Part shown: positions 8,401 through 16,935 of the stretch, piece after piece
How positions within the stretch are numbered: the first letter of the stretch is position 1
Layout of the letters: each line of letters begins with the position of its first letter
NCBI GenBank assembly: GCA_949959185.1
Contig: CATLIX010000026.1
Span: forward strand, 1-44,999
Reading direction: 5' to 3'
Source of the DNA: an uncultured Eubacterium sp.
GTDB taxonomy: Bacteria > Bacillota > Clostridia > Lachnospirales > Lachnospiraceae
DNA length: 44,999 bases
The notes under the pieces: model-generated
Told to the model about the DNA's origin: nothing
The model's input: only the letters and a program-made list of their open reading frames with translations
Database searches by the model: none
Program-made: the position numbers and the translations under genes

Positions 8401-9003
8401 TTCCCGTATCTGGTGCAGGTTCTCCATATGAATCCCTCCGATGGCATACACCGGAATCCGGACGCTGTCACAGACCTGGTTCAAAAATGAAATCCCCCTG
8501 GGCAAAAGGCCGGCTTTACAGTCCGTAGCAAAGACATGCCCCAGAGTAAGATAAACGGCTCCAAGATTTTCCGCCTCCCTGGCTTCTTCTGCCGAATGAA
8601 CGGACACGCCGATTTCCCGTATTTCTGCAAGATTCTCCGTACCGTAATATTTCCGCAGCAGAGGCAGGGGAAGATGAATACGGGAACATCCGGTTTTTCT
8701 GGCTGCCGCAGGGTACGTATGGGGAATCAGAACCGCCCTGTCCTGATTATCTCCGAATTTTTTCCAAAGGCCTGTAAAAAATCTCACATAAGTATCTTCG
8801 TCCAGATGTTTTTCCCGGATAATCCAGACATCCGGCCCGGAACAACCGTTTCGTTCAACCCTTACTCCTGTTGCTGTTCTGTTTCCCGGAGCCGCGAAAG
8901 ATGCCAGATATTCCGCATATTCTTCCAGGCTTTTCGTCCCATGAAACTTCCGGTACAATTCATAATTCGAAACTCCAACCAGCTTAAACGTACACATAAT
9001 CAT
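8335..9003 (-). CDS. thiE: thiamine-phosphate synthase family protein (ThiE/TenI-like)
   Basis: A 222-residue TIM-barrel protein. The second half matches ThiE/TenI: IGVSVHSAEEAREAENLGA, then YLTLGHVFATDCKAG and VYAIGGIHMENL, with a phosphate-binding GAGACMMS near the end. ThiE joins the thiazole phosphate carboxylate and HMP-PP to make thiamine phosphate; TenI relatives aromatise the thiazole instead. The HVFATDCKAG motif leans to the TenI side, so the exact reaction is open. The gene overlaps thiH by 20 bases and is last in the thi operon. The extreme C-terminus (…EYMRARGQGSA) comes from a 41-bp tandem duplication read in a shifted frame. Confidence 0.75.
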   Translation of the reverse strand: MIMCTFKLVGVSNYELYRKFHGTKSLEEYAEYLASFAAPGNRTATGVRVERNGCSGPDVWIIREKHLDEDTYVRFFTGLWKKFGDNQDRAVLIPHTYPAAARKTGCSRIHLPLPLLRKYYGTENLAEIREIGVSVHSAEEAREAENLGAVYLTLGHVFATDCKAGLLPRGISFLNQVCDSVRIPVYAIGGIHMENLHQIRESQGAGACMMSEYMRARGQGSA

Positions 9004-10195
9004 TCATCACGGGCTGCAGGCCCATGTCCTTCATGGCAGTAACTACTTCCGGCACATTCCGGTTATCCGCAATTTCAAACTGGCTGTCTCCCTGCTCTGT
9101 TACTTCATCGGAATGGCTGCCAATTCCGGTACTGACTCCTGCTGAAATCTTAGTGGCTGTTTTCCCCGCCACGTGATTCCGAAATTCCGCCCGTTCTCTG
9201 GTGGAAATGGTCATTCCGGCAAAGGGCAGAAACAAACGATAAGCACACATAATCTGCAAAAGCTGTCTCTCACTGACCTCCGTTCCGGTATTCCATGGAG
9301 CTGCAAACCTGTGTTCCTCTGTTCCCGACAGAGAAGTGACAGGCCGAAGCCGGGGGCAGGAAAAAGAAATCTCCGCATAAGGATATTTTCGCTGAATATA
9401 ATAAGCATGGAGACCTGTGGCAAAGGCGTCTTTCCGGAAATCCGAAAGGCCCAGCAGTGCACCGAAAGCCACGCCGCGCATTCCTCCCAGCAATGCCCGT
9501 TCCTGGGCATGAAAGCGGTAAGGGAACACCCGCTTATGACCGGCCGGGTGCAGTGTCTCATATTTATCTGAATCGTAAGTCTCCTGAAAAACCGTCACAT
9601 AATCCGCCCCGCATTCCTGCAGATACCGGTAATCTTCTGAATTCATGGGATATACCTCAAGCCCCACCATTTTAAAGTATTTTCCTGCAATTTTACATGC
9701 TTCTCCAATATAATGTACATCGGATTTGGCCCGGCTCTCCCCCGTCAGAATCAGAATTTCTTCCAGTCCCGTTCCGGCAATAGCTGCCATTTCCTTTTCG
9801 ATTTCTTCCTGATTCAGCCGCATTCTGTGAATCTGGTTCCGGCAGTTAAATCCACAGTACACACAATGATTTTCACAGTAATTGGAAATGTAAAGGGGCG
9901 TAAACAGATAAACGGAGCTGCCAAAATGCTTTTCGGTCTCTTCTGCTGCCTTCTCTGCCATCTCCTCCAGAAATTCCTCTGCTGCCGGAGACAAAAAAGC
10001 TGCAAAATCTTCCGGGGTTCTGCGCTCTGCAGCCAGCGCATGTTTTACCTCCTGGCCGGTATACCGTTCCGGCTGATAACCGGCTCTGGCTTCCATTACC
10101 TTTTCCAGAATATCTGAATCAATCTGCTCCATGCCCTCCATATATTCCATATGGCTGATTTTTTCCTGCTGATTTTCTGTCATATTTTTCTCCAT
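8984..10195 (-). CDS. thiH: 2-iminoacetate synthase (radical SAM)
   Basis: A 403-residue radical SAM enzyme that cleaves tyrosine to dehydroglycine (2-iminoacetate) and p-cresol, supplying the C-N unit of thiamine thiazole without oxygen. The iron-sulfur cluster cysteines are C107, C111 and C114 (NYCENHCVYCGFNC). GLEEILILTGES and GLEVYPM follow as expected for the SAM-binding barrel. The oxygen-dependent alternative, ThiO, is absent, which fits an anaerobe. GAGGAGG lies upstream of the ATG at 10195. The partners ThiG, ThiF and ThiS are encoded just upstream in the same operon. Confidence 0.95.
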   Translation of the reverse strand: MEKNMTENQQEKISHMEYMEGMEQIDSDILEKVMEARAGYQPERYTGQEVKHALAAERRTPEDFAAFLSPAAEEFLEEMAEKAAEETEKHFGSSVYLFTPLYISNYCENHCVYCGFNCRNQIHRMRLNQEEIEKEMAAIAGTGLEEILILTGESRAKSDVHYIGEACKIAGKYFKMVGLEVYPMNSEDYRYLQECGADYVTVFQETYDSDKYETLHPAGHKRVFPYRFHAQERALLGGMRGVAFGALLGLSDFRKDAFATGLHAYYIQRKYPYAEISFSCPRLRPVTSLSGTEEHRFAAPWNTGTEVSERQLLQIMCAYRLFLPFAGMTISTRERAEFRNHVAGKTATKISAGVSTGIGSHSDEVTEQGDSQFEIADNRNVPEVVTAMKDMGLQPVMNDYVYV

Positions 10196-10269
10196 TCCGA
10201 ACCTCCTCTGACAGCTTTCCTGTCATAACTTCCTCCATTCTGAACTTTTACTTTTCAGGGCTTTCCCTC

Positions 10270-11040
10270 TCAATCCCGCAGAAAACCTGTCAGCGGGGAG
10301 GAAGACTCTCCTCCTGACTGGCGCACCCTGCCCAGTCCCGACAGATAAGCATCCCGCCCGGCTTCGATTGCCTTTCGGAAAGCTGCGGCCATCCGGGGAA
10401 TATTTCCTGCAGTGGCAATGGCCGTATTGGCCATCACTGCCGCCGCTCCCATTTCCATTACCTCGCAGGCCTGAGAAGGCCTTCCAATCCCTGCGTCCAC
10501 AATCACAGGAAGGTCGATTTCATCAATCAGAATCTGAATAAATGCTCTGGTTTCCAGCCCTTTATTAGAGCCTATGGGAGAGGCAAGAGGCATTACTGCC
10601 GCCGCTCCGGCCTGCTGCAAATCCCTGGCTGTGTTCAAATCAGGATACATATAGGGGAGTACCACAAATCCTTCTTTTGTGAGCTGTTCCGTTGCTTTTA
10701 CCGTCTCCATATTATCCGGCAGCAGATATCTGGTATCTCGTATAATCTCTACTTTTACAAAATTTCCGCAGCCCAGTTCTCTGGAAAGATGTGCAATCCG
10801 CACTGCTTCCTCAGCAGTCCTGGCCCCGGAGGTGTTGGGCAGCAACGTAACCCCTTCCGGTATATAATCCAGAATATTCCCTTCTCCGGAAGAGTTGGCC
10901 CGGCGCACCGCCAGCGTAATAATCTCCGCTCCCGCCTGTTCCACTGCCGCCTGAATCAGTTCCACATTGTATTTTCCTGAGCCGAGTATAAATCTTGACT
11001 GAAATTCCTGTCCGCCTAATATCAGTTTATCGTCTTTCAT
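10270..11040 (-). CDS. thiG: thiazole synthase
   Basis: A 256-residue TIM-barrel enzyme that condenses deoxyxylulose phosphate, iminoacetate and ThiS thiocarboxylate into thiazole phosphate. It begins [20 protein letters not shown], and the Schiff-base lysine is K96 in [28 protein letters not shown] and [12 protein letters not shown] form the phosphate-binding end. The frame is open upstream to 11208, but the ATG at 11040 has GGAGG five bases upstream and matches the family N-terminus. It lies between thiF and thiH with 75-80-base gaps. Confidence 0.95.
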   Translation of the reverse strand: MKDDKLILGGQEFQSRFILGSGKYNVELIQAAVEQAGAEIITLAVRRANSSGEGNILDYIPEGVTLLPNTSGARTAEEAVRIAHLSRELGCGNFVKVEIIRDTRYLLPDNMETVKATEQLTKEGFVVLPYMYPDLNTARDLQQAGAAAVMPLASPIGSNKGLETRAFIQILIDEIDLPVIVDAGIGRPSQACEVMEMGAAAVMANTAIATAGNIPRMAAAFRKAIEAGRDAYLSGLGRVRQSGGESSSPLTGFLRD

Positions 11041-11116
11041 TCTTTCCTCCATTCTTTCTTTCATTCTGTGCGCAGCGCCTTTTATACTGCCGAACCATGA
11101 AATGATTCCTGTACTT

Positions 11117-11815
11117 TTATACTTCTTCCTCTCCCAGCAGCAGACGCAGAACCATGTTGGCCTGATGGGCCGCACAGACTGCCACTCTGGAAGACATGAG
11201 ACAGACATGTTCTGACAGCTCTGTCTCTCCGTCTCCGCATATGTAAAGCCGCCTCATTTTTCTTCTGGTGACAATGGAATTGGCCGAACCATATCCCGCC
11301 ATGCCGGAACCTGCCACAATGACGGTTTCCGGGCATCGCTCCAGAACAGTATTGACCAGCATGGCCTTCTGTTCCGGTTTGTCAAAAGCCTCGCAGAGTA
11401 TGGGATATTCCTGAAACAGAATCCCGGCTTTTTCCTCCGTGACATATTCCTGTTTTACCCTTATCTTCAGATATGGATTGATTTTTTGCAGTATTCCGGC
11501 CAGGGCTTCCGTTTTGGGCATTCCCAGGTGGGAAAGGTCATAGACCTGCCGATTCAGATTGGTCAGTTCCACCCGGTCAAAATCCACCAGAAGCAGTTCC
11601 CCCACCCCGGCTCTGGCCAGCAGAACCGCAATCTGAGAGCCAAGACCTCCAAGGCCTGCCACCGCCGCTTTGCCGCCGGAAATCTGCTCGTACATCCGGG
11701 GAGAATACCGCTCCAGCAGCGCCTGCCTGAGCTGTTCTCCGGTGACAGTTTTTCCTGTCCCGCCTTCTGTTCCGCGTCTCTTATCTCTGCTTTTATTCAC
11801 AGTATATTCTTCCAT
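11117..11815 (-). CDS. thiF: ThiS-activating adenylyltransferase, ThiF family
   Basis: A 232-residue E1-like enzyme that adenylates the C-terminal glycine of ThiS before sulfur loading. The Rossmann ATP-binding loop is GLGGLGS at about residues 54-60, followed by [19 protein letters not shown]. Length and layout fit the shorter ThiF branch of Firmicutes, and I do not see the paired CxxC zinc motifs of E. coli ThiF. The start at 11815 has AGGAGG upstream and overlaps the thiS stop by one base (TGATG), so the two are translationally coupled. Context makes the ThiS partner near certain. Confidence 0.9.
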   Translation of the reverse strand: MEEYTVNKSRDKRRGTEGGTGKTVTGEQLRQALLERYSPRMYEQISGGKAAVAGLGGLGSQIAVLLARAGVGELLLVDFDRVELTNLNRQVYDLSHLGMPKTEALAGILQKINPYLKIRVKQEYVTEEKAGILFQEYPILCEAFDKPEQKAMLVNTVLERCPETVIVAGSGMAGYGSANSIVTRRKMRRLYICGDGETELSEHVCLMSSRVAVCAAHQANMVLRLLLGEEEV

Positions 11816-12009
11816 CAGCCTCCTCCTACAAAATTTACAATTTCCAGCCTGTCCTCTTCCTCCAGAACAGTATGACCGTAAGACGATTTCGGGACAATTT
11901 CCCCGTTTCGCTCCACTGCAATCCGTTCTGTCTGAAATCCTTCCCCCATCAGAAATTCGGAAAGGGAAATCCTGCCGGGGAGTTTTCTGTTTTCTCCATT
12001 TACTGTCAT
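11815..12009 (-). CDS. thiS: sulfur carrier protein ThiS
   Basis: A 64-residue ubiquitin-like protein (MTVNGENRKLPG…, LEEEDRLEIVNFVGGG) ending in the essential Gly-Gly whose carboxylate becomes the thiocarboxylate sulfur donor for ThiG. AGGAGG lies just upstream of the ATG. It is the first gene of the thi operon. Confidence 0.93.
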   Translation of the reverse strand: MTVNGENRKLPGRISLSEFLMGEGFQTERIAVERNGEIVPKSSYGHTVLEEEDRLEIVNFVGGG

Positions 12010-12016
12010 AAGATTG

Positions 12017-12143
12017 CCTCCTGTAATAAATCAAAGCGGACCTGGACGCTTTGCCGCGCCATTTGCGGTGCGTCAGAGCATACGCAGTATGCTGAACGTA
12101 TCGCGTTTAAGCACAGTTGCAAAGCAATATTTTCCTCCTGTAA
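12017..12143 (-). repeat. 117-bp leader segment bounded by direct repeats of TTACAGGAGG
   Basis: On the minus strand TTACAGGAGG occurs at 12134-12143 and again at 12017-12026, where it supplies the thiS ribosome-binding site. The stretch between is rich in inverted repeats, including CAAAGCG/CGCTTTG (12032-12053) and GCATAC/GTATGC. The upstream copy is followed by a TTG that opens only a six-codon frame. This looks like a small structured insertion or duplication in the leader. Confidence 0.5.
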
Positions 12144-12145
12144 CG

Positions 12146-12203
12146 AAAAAGACCACCACGAAAGAATTACACCCGCGGTGGTGTACCCCTTCGTGTGGTC
12201 TTT
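12146..12203 (-). terminator. strong hairpin and T-run in the thi operon leader
   Basis: On the minus strand GACCACACGAA pairs with TTCGTGGTGGTC, and TACACC pairs with GGTGTA inside. TTTTT (12146-12150) follows. It begins about 12 bases after the expected transcription start and would stop most transcripts before thiS, so it is either an attenuator or a relic. I see no competing antiterminator and no TPP riboswitch. Confidence 0.7.
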
Positions 12204-12221
12204 GTCTCACACTCTTTTTGC

Positions 12222-12250
12222 ATTATAAAACAGGTTTTTCTGTCTGTCAA
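12222..12250 (-). promoter_or_regulatory. consensus sigma-A promoter of the thi operon
   Basis: Read on the minus strand, TTGACA (12250-12245) and TATAAT (12227-12222) are 17 bases apart, a perfect match to consensus in both hexamers and spacing. It lies just downstream of the glycosyltransferase gene that ends at 12261. Confidence 0.9.
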
Positions 12251-12260
12251 GATTCCGGCT

Positions 12261-13277
12261 CTAATTAAATCCCACAACCTTCTGGGAAATTTTGTAAGCA
12301 GCAACGGAAATCTTTCTTCCGCCTCTGCCCGGCAGGTTCATGGCCTGCCCCATAATACCGTTCCGCAAATGCCAGAACAGGCGGATATCATAATTTTTCA
12401 GGTATTTCCAGAGCTCACGCTTTTTCTCCAGATTTTCTTCCGTGCCGGAACGGATTAACATAATGGTGGATACTACGGTAATAATTTCCAGATAGTTAAA
12501 CATATATTTCCGCTGCCTGCGGTTTGGCAGCTTCCACAAATCCACTGCTTCCACCATGATTTTATTTACCTTAATCTGCTGGTCAATGCGCCGTATCATT
12601 ACTTTCTCATTAACAGACTGATCCTCTCTGCCAATGTAATAGCGGTAAAAATCCACATTCAGATAATACATGTTCTTCACATGGGGCAGAGGCACATACA
12701 CAAAAATATTGTCCACATAAAAGGTATGTTTCGGCAGCTCCAGTCCGCATTCCCGCAGGAGCTGAGTGCGGTAAATTACGGAATGCATGAGAATGTACTG
12801 GCCTTTGCGGAAATGTTTTGCCTCATTCCAGCCAAAAATCCGGTTCTCCGGCAAAGTTCCGGTGTATTTCATCACCTTTTTATGCTTTGCCCCTTCTTTT
12901 TCATATACAAAATTGCTAATCAGCATATCGAGCACTGTCTTTCCGCCGGACAGTTCCCGCAGAACATCCAGAATCTTCCGATAGGCTTCTTCATCCACCC
13001 AGTCGTCACTGTCCACTACCTTAAAATACAGGCCGGACGCATTGCGGATTCCTGCATTTACCGCCTCTCCGTGTCCGCCGTTTTCCTGATGGACAGCTTT
13101 CACAATAGTAGGGTACTGGCTGGCATACCGGTCTGCAATCTCTCCGGTTCTGTCTTTGGAACCGTCGTCCACGATGATAATTTCCACATCCTCGCCGCCA
13201 GGCAGCAGGGATTCTATACAATGCTCCATATAATCCTGGGAATTATAGCTGGGAATTGCGATTGATAATAACTTCAT
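12261..13277 (-). CDS. family-2 glycosyltransferase, copy B
   Basis: A 338-residue GT-A glycosyltransferase paralogous to the one at 5120-6142. It has SIAIPSYNSQDYMEHCIES, IIIVDDGSKDRTGEIADRYA, HQENGGHGEAVNAGI and VVDSDDWVDEE in the same places, and shares the C-terminal blocks LPKHTFYVDNIF and GREDQSVNEKV. No membrane segments are evident. AAAGGAG lies upstream of the ATG at 13277, and a TATAAT (minus strand, 13325-13320) suggests its own promoter. It stands alone between the thi operon and the antitoxin. The sugar and acceptor are unknown; two related enzymes may act in one glycan pathway. Confidence 0.88.
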   Translation of the reverse strand: MKLLSIAIPSYNSQDYMEHCIESLLPGGEDVEIIIVDDGSKDRTGEIADRYASQYPTIVKAVHQENGGHGEAVNAGIRNASGLYFKVVDSDDWVDEEAYRKILDVLRELSGGKTVLDMLISNFVYEKEGAKHKKVMKYTGTLPENRIFGWNEAKHFRKGQYILMHSVIYRTQLLRECGLELPKHTFYVDNIFVYVPLPHVKNMYYLNVDFYRYYIGREDQSVNEKVMIRRIDQQIKVNKIMVEAVDLWKLPNRRQRKYMFNYLEIITVVSTIMLIRSGTEENLEKKRELWKYLKNYDIRLFWHLRNGIMGQAMNLPGRGGRKISVAAYKISQKVVGFN

Positions 13278-13397
13278 CTGTTTTCTCCTTTGATTCTGTA
13301 CTGTAACATATATCTACTTATTATACACAATTTGTCCGGAGAAGCCAGTTTTTTTTCCTTAAAAATTTCTTATTTTTCCCTGGCGGCCCTGTATTGT

Positions 13398-13634
13398 TTA
13401 ATCATCGGTCTTCGTTATACCTTTCCCCTGGGCAATATCAGCATATCCCCTGTCCAGCACAGCCAGATATTCTGCATTTATCTTAACTTTTATCATTTCG
13501 TTATATTCTTTTTCAGATATGATTACAACATTTTCATTTTTGGGCCTTGATACAACAAGGGTTTCCCCTCCTGTTACTTTATTACACCATTCCTTAAAAT
13601 TTTCACGCACATCCATGCTCTTTACAGCCAGCAT
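13398..13634 (-). CDS. Phd/YefM-type antitoxin without an adjacent toxin
   Basis: A 78-residue protein with the Phd/YefM pattern: SMDVRENFKEWCNKV, then ETLVVSRPKNENVVIISEKEYNEM. Such proteins bind DNA through the N-terminus and neutralise RelE/YoeB or Doc toxins through the C-terminal tail. GAGGTG precedes the ATG. Nothing toxin-like follows in the 120 bases before the glycosyltransferase gene, and the upstream neighbour is gtrA, so it is an orphan here. A palindromic site just upstream fits autoregulation. Confidence 0.8.
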   Translation of the reverse strand: MLAVKSMDVRENFKEWCNKVTGGETLVVSRPKNENVVIISEKEYNEMIKVKINAEYLAVLDRGYADIAQGKGITKTDD

Positions 13635-13650
13635 ACTGTCACCTCACAAA

Positions 13651-13702
13651 TTCGTACGATTTTTCGTACTTTTATTGTGTATTATTGTGATACGTCTGTC
13701 AA
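13651..13702 (-). promoter_or_regulatory. promoter and palindromic operator of the antitoxin gene
   Basis: On the minus strand TTGACA (13702-13697) overlaps the gtrA stop and is followed 17 bases later by CACAAT (13679-13674). Between promoter and start codon lies TCGTACGA (13652-13659), repeated as TTCGTAC nearby (13663-13669), a likely autoregulatory operator. Confidence 0.5.
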
Positions 13703-14100
13703 CTTATTTCAGTTTCCCTCCTGAAAATCACCAGCTTGCCGGCCCCGTAATTCAGAACCACCACAAGTACATTTACCAGCACTTTCATCACCATGTCATT
13801 CCGGTTCAGCAGTTCCACGCTGACATACATGATAATGACCTCCAGAATTCCCGTCAGCAGCCTTAAGGAGAAGAATGAAAGCATCTCCTGCCAGAATGCC
13901 CGGCCCCGACTTCCGCTCTCAAATACCCATATCTTATTTGTCACAAAGGCAAACAACACGGACAGCAGCCAGGCGGCTCCGGTGTTGAAAGCAGTATGGA
14001 TGTTCAGGAGGCGGGCACAGACATAGTAGACAATCATATTTACCGCTGTTGTGGCCCCGCCGAACATCAGATACAATATCATTTCCTTATATTTTTTCAT
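13699..14100 (-). CDS. GtrA-family membrane protein
   Basis: A 133-residue protein with four membrane segments and the GtrA family pattern: EMILYLMFGGATTAVNMIVY at the start, NTGAAWLLSVLFAFVTNKIWVF in the middle and NYGAGKLVIF at the end. GtrA proteins are proposed to flip undecaprenyl-linked sugars for surface glycan modification, alongside GtrB and GtrII. The ATG at 14100 overlaps the TGA of the preceding DUF5722 remnant (ATGA), so it was translated as part of that operon. It is the only undamaged gene of the glycan cluster. Its GtrB and GtrII partners here are broken. Confidence 0.85.
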   Translation of the reverse strand: MKKYKEMILYLMFGGATTAVNMIVYYVCARLLNIHTAFNTGAAWLLSVLFAFVTNKIWVFESGSRGRAFWQEMLSFFSLRLLTGILEVIIMYVSVELLNRNDMVMKVLVNVLVVVLNYGAGKLVIFRRETEIS

Positions 14101-15322
14101 ATTTTCCGATACATGGTGCGAAGTCTTTTTTCTTTGTACCCCGGCACCAGTTTTTTCCAGGAGGAGCTTCCAATCACACTGAGATACCGGTTGGTATACC
14201 GGGTGGATTTGGACGTATCCATATATTTGAACATCCCAAAGATTTGTAATTCCATAGCCATTCCAGACCCTTGTATAAGTCAGTGGGAAAGAATAGGCAT
14301 GGTATGCAAGATTCCACTTCAGCCCTTTCTGTATGGCATTCAGATGTTCTGCAAAGGAAGTAACCACCTGTTTCGCACTGAAACGCCTCGACGACGAAGT
14401 ATTCCAGTAATTGTCCGTACAGATAAAAATATGGGCATTGGCATACTGGCTCCGGGCTGCATAATACAATGCCCGAAATGCATAAGCGTAAGTCTCGAAA
14501 TAAGTGTCTGTGGACATACTTCCCGCCTGTCCGAACACCATGCCCAGATAGCAGAACATGGCCTCCATCTTTTCTCTGGCTCCTGTAGAATAAATGTTCC
14601 AGCTATAGTACAGTTTGCCAGGAACTCTTGCGCCTTTATTAATCAAATCCGTATGGCCTTCCGTCCAGTCCAGCAGCATCTGTACTGTTGGTAAACTGAC
14701 AGACCGCCAGCGGCCGGGGTTCATCATAGGCAAAAGTCTGGGGATTCATGGTTCCCGTTCCGCCGTTGGCGTCAAACTGTATGTTCCAGGTAATGGGTGC
14801 CCAGGCAGCTTTTATCGTCAGATTACTCTGTACCGGCTGAGTAACGTCAAAGACTTCACCTGTTTCTGTCCTCCATCCCTGAAATACATAGCCTGTTTTT
14901 ACAGGTTCCGCCACCTGTGCCATATCCGGTGCATTTCCCTCCTGCACGGACTGGATTATCTGAACAGCTCCGTCGCCGCTCTGGCCGCCGTTAAAGTCAA
15001 AGATCACCGTATATACCGCCTTTGTTTCTTCCACTGTGGGTTCCGGCTTCTGTACTGGCGGCGTGGTTTCTTCTCCGGAACCCGGCGGCGTAATTTCCTC
15101 TCCTGATGGAGGCACTGTACTTTCTCCCGGATTCTCCGCCGGCTGGCCGCCTTCTTCCCCCGGATTTGGCGTTTCGCTGTTTTTGTCCTGCGTATCCGGA
15201 ATCTCTGTACTGGCTTCCGGTACGGATGACGTTGTATATTCCATGGCATACAATGTCTCTGCTCCCGTATTCCAGATCATCACTGCTGCAAGAAGCAGCG
15301 CCATCATTCGTTTTCCCATCAT
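14097..15322 (-). pseudogene. InlB-repeat / DUF5722 secreted protein, broken by two frame changes
   Basis: The 5' part (ATG at 15322) encodes a signal peptide (KRMMALLLAAVMIWNTGAETLYA), a Pro/Glu/Thr-rich linker and InlB-type B-repeats (GYVFQGWRTETGE, IQFDANGGTGTMNPQTFAYD). Near 14700-14735 the sense frame jumps to one encoding part of DUF5722 (TDLINKGARVPGKLYYSWN, YAYAFRALYYAARS, HAYSFPLTYTRVWNGYGITN). Near 14232-14246 it jumps again to a third frame holding the conserved tail (MDTSKSTRYTNRYLS, SWKKLVPGYKEKR) and the TGA at 14097-14099. The expected protein is much longer, so the jumps are probably internal deletions rather than single-base errors. It was likely a secreted surface protein co-transcribed with gtrA. 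Confidence 0.75.
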
Positions 15323-15324
15323 TA

Positions 15325-16652
15325 TCACCTGCTTTTTTCTGTCTGTTTCTGATTTTTTTCTTTTGCTTCCGAAAGTTTCACCACCACAAACCCGTCCTGA
15401 ACGGAAATATATCCCGATTCAGGATAACAGTTCATTTTTTCTGCCGCTTTCACAGCCTCCTCCTTTTTATTCAGCGTACCTCTTACCTCCAGCCCCATGG
15501 TTTTCATAAATCCAATGATACGTCCGGTAGCACCGATGGGATTTTCCTCTGTATAATCCCATCCCAGAAAAGAAACTTCACCTTTCTGTCCTCATCCATT
15601 TTCCAGATTCCACAGGCAAACATACAGGCAAAGGCCGATATTAACTGCAGTGCAAACTGAGAACGAGGTACAGGAATATTTCCTATATAAATGGTCAGCA
15701 AAACAGGGGTTATCAGTAATCCTGCCATGGCCAGAAATAATATGCCTTTCATGCCTTTTTTCATCTCTTTTTTCTGACAGAACATGATAAAAACTGCTGC
15801 AACACACAGACATGCCAGGGGATAGGCAGAACGAAACCACGTTCCTCTGAAGAAAAGTATATGATGTACATGAGCGCATATCCTGTAGATAATTTCGGAG
15901 ATTCCCACCTTCCCCCAGGCAACCTGTTCCCGAAGATAGACTCCCTGCCCGAAAAACAGGCGGGTAATGGCCATATTTACAAGATAAATGACCAGAAATC
16001 CTCCTGTTAATTTCAGAATCATCCTGCTATAATCCTGCCACTGCTTTTGCTGATAATGCTCTGCAAAATCCAGTATAAGAAACATAACGCAGAGACCAAT
16101 ATAAAACATCACATTGCCCTGATAAGAGCAGAATCCCCAGACTCCAAACACCAGATACGCCAACAGATAAATGTTCTTCTTCTGATAAAAAACGAACTGA
16201 TTAAAACAAAATACAGAAATAAGGGTATAAACCAGTCCCAGTACCACTTCCATCCTCTGAAGAGCAAAATAAAACTGCATCATCCACACCGGGCAGGTAC
16301 TGAACAATGCCAAAAACAGCCCATATGGATATCTGTCATTTTTCCCGGCTGCCAGCCAGCAGTAAAAAGCAGTAAAAATGCCCAGTGCCATAAAGGCTGC
16401 CAGAAAAATAATTCCGGCAAAATACGGATTATATACTCTGAGGTTTAATAAGGTTTTAGTCAGAACCAGGCCATGTCTTCCAATCCATGTCCACGATTTC
16501 AGCATTTCAGGACCATTGCTTATCATAATCTCCGTATCAATTCCCATATTCATGGAAAATATCATATGTACATAACATACAAATACCACTATGACATTCA
16601 GTATGATCGCCTTTTTATGTACATTTATAAATGTTTTCATATTCTGTAACAT
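15325..16652 (-). pseudogene. GtrII-family membrane glucosyltransferase, frame-broken near the C-terminus
   Basis: The main frame (to 15504) encodes a multi-spanning protein (IDTEIMISNG, FSTCPVWMMQFYFALQR, TIYIGNIPVPRSQFALQLISA) typical of GtrII, which transfers glucose from a lipid carrier to surface glycan outside the membrane. Near 15585-15600 the family's C-terminal sequence continues in another frame (GEVSFLGWDYTEENP, GRIIGFMKTMGLEV, DGFVVVKLSEAKEK) to the TGA at 15325-15327. The main frame instead runs into a foreign tail and stops. Compared with the family, the extracytoplasmic C-terminal domain is also short, so a deletion is likelier than a one-base slip. The last 60 codons alone could be mistaken for a small gene. 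Confidence 0.75.
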
Positions 16653-16677
16653 AGTTCAATAACTCCTTATATCATTT

Positions 16678-16935
16678 TTATCCTACTTTTTTAATCTGTT
16701 CATCGCTGCACTCGCTGGCAATGTAATGGGGCCTCTTTTTTGCCTCCGCATAGGTCTTGCCAATATACTGACCAATCACCCCCAGACAGAACATCTGGAT
16801 TCCGCCGATGAAAATAATGACGCACATGTTGGAGGCCCATCCCTGTACATCATCGCCAAACACCAGCTTTTTCACAATAATAAACACAATGGCCAGAAAA
16901 GAAAGCCCGGTGCACAGCACTCCCATCCAGGAGGC
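16678..16935 (-). pseudogene. GtrB-type bactoprenol glycosyltransferase, C-terminal fragment
   Basis: Only the final ~85 residues remain: two membrane segments and the family tail (ASWMGVLCTGLSFLAI, IIVKKLVFGDDVQGWAS, GVIGQYIGKTYAEAKKRPHY). The N-terminal catalytic GT-A domain, about 220 residues, is missing. Upstream sequence in the same frame is not GtrB; instead a DUF2142 fragment ends there in another frame. GtrB would load glucose on undecaprenyl phosphate for GtrA and GtrII. Confidence 0.8.

Noticed and set aside
12146-12203. T-box leader, because of ACCGCGGG and TTTCGTGG
   Set aside because: The leader is far too short for a T-box, no specifier loop or antiterminator precedes the terminator, and the resemblance is explained by one simple hairpin.
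12010-12250. TPP riboswitch upstream of thiS
   Set aside because: The expected CTGAGA and pyrophosphate-helix sequences are absent on the minus strand; only hairpins and a terminator are present.
14101-14733. A single 344-residue DUF5722-GtrA fusion protein
   Set aside because: The frame joins a broken DUF5722 piece to gtrA by chance; gtrA has its own ATG overlapping the TGA of the true DUF5722 tail frame.
15325-15507. Stand-alone 60-residue protein gene
   Set aside because: Its sequence is the C-terminal tail of GtrII continuing in a shifted frame.
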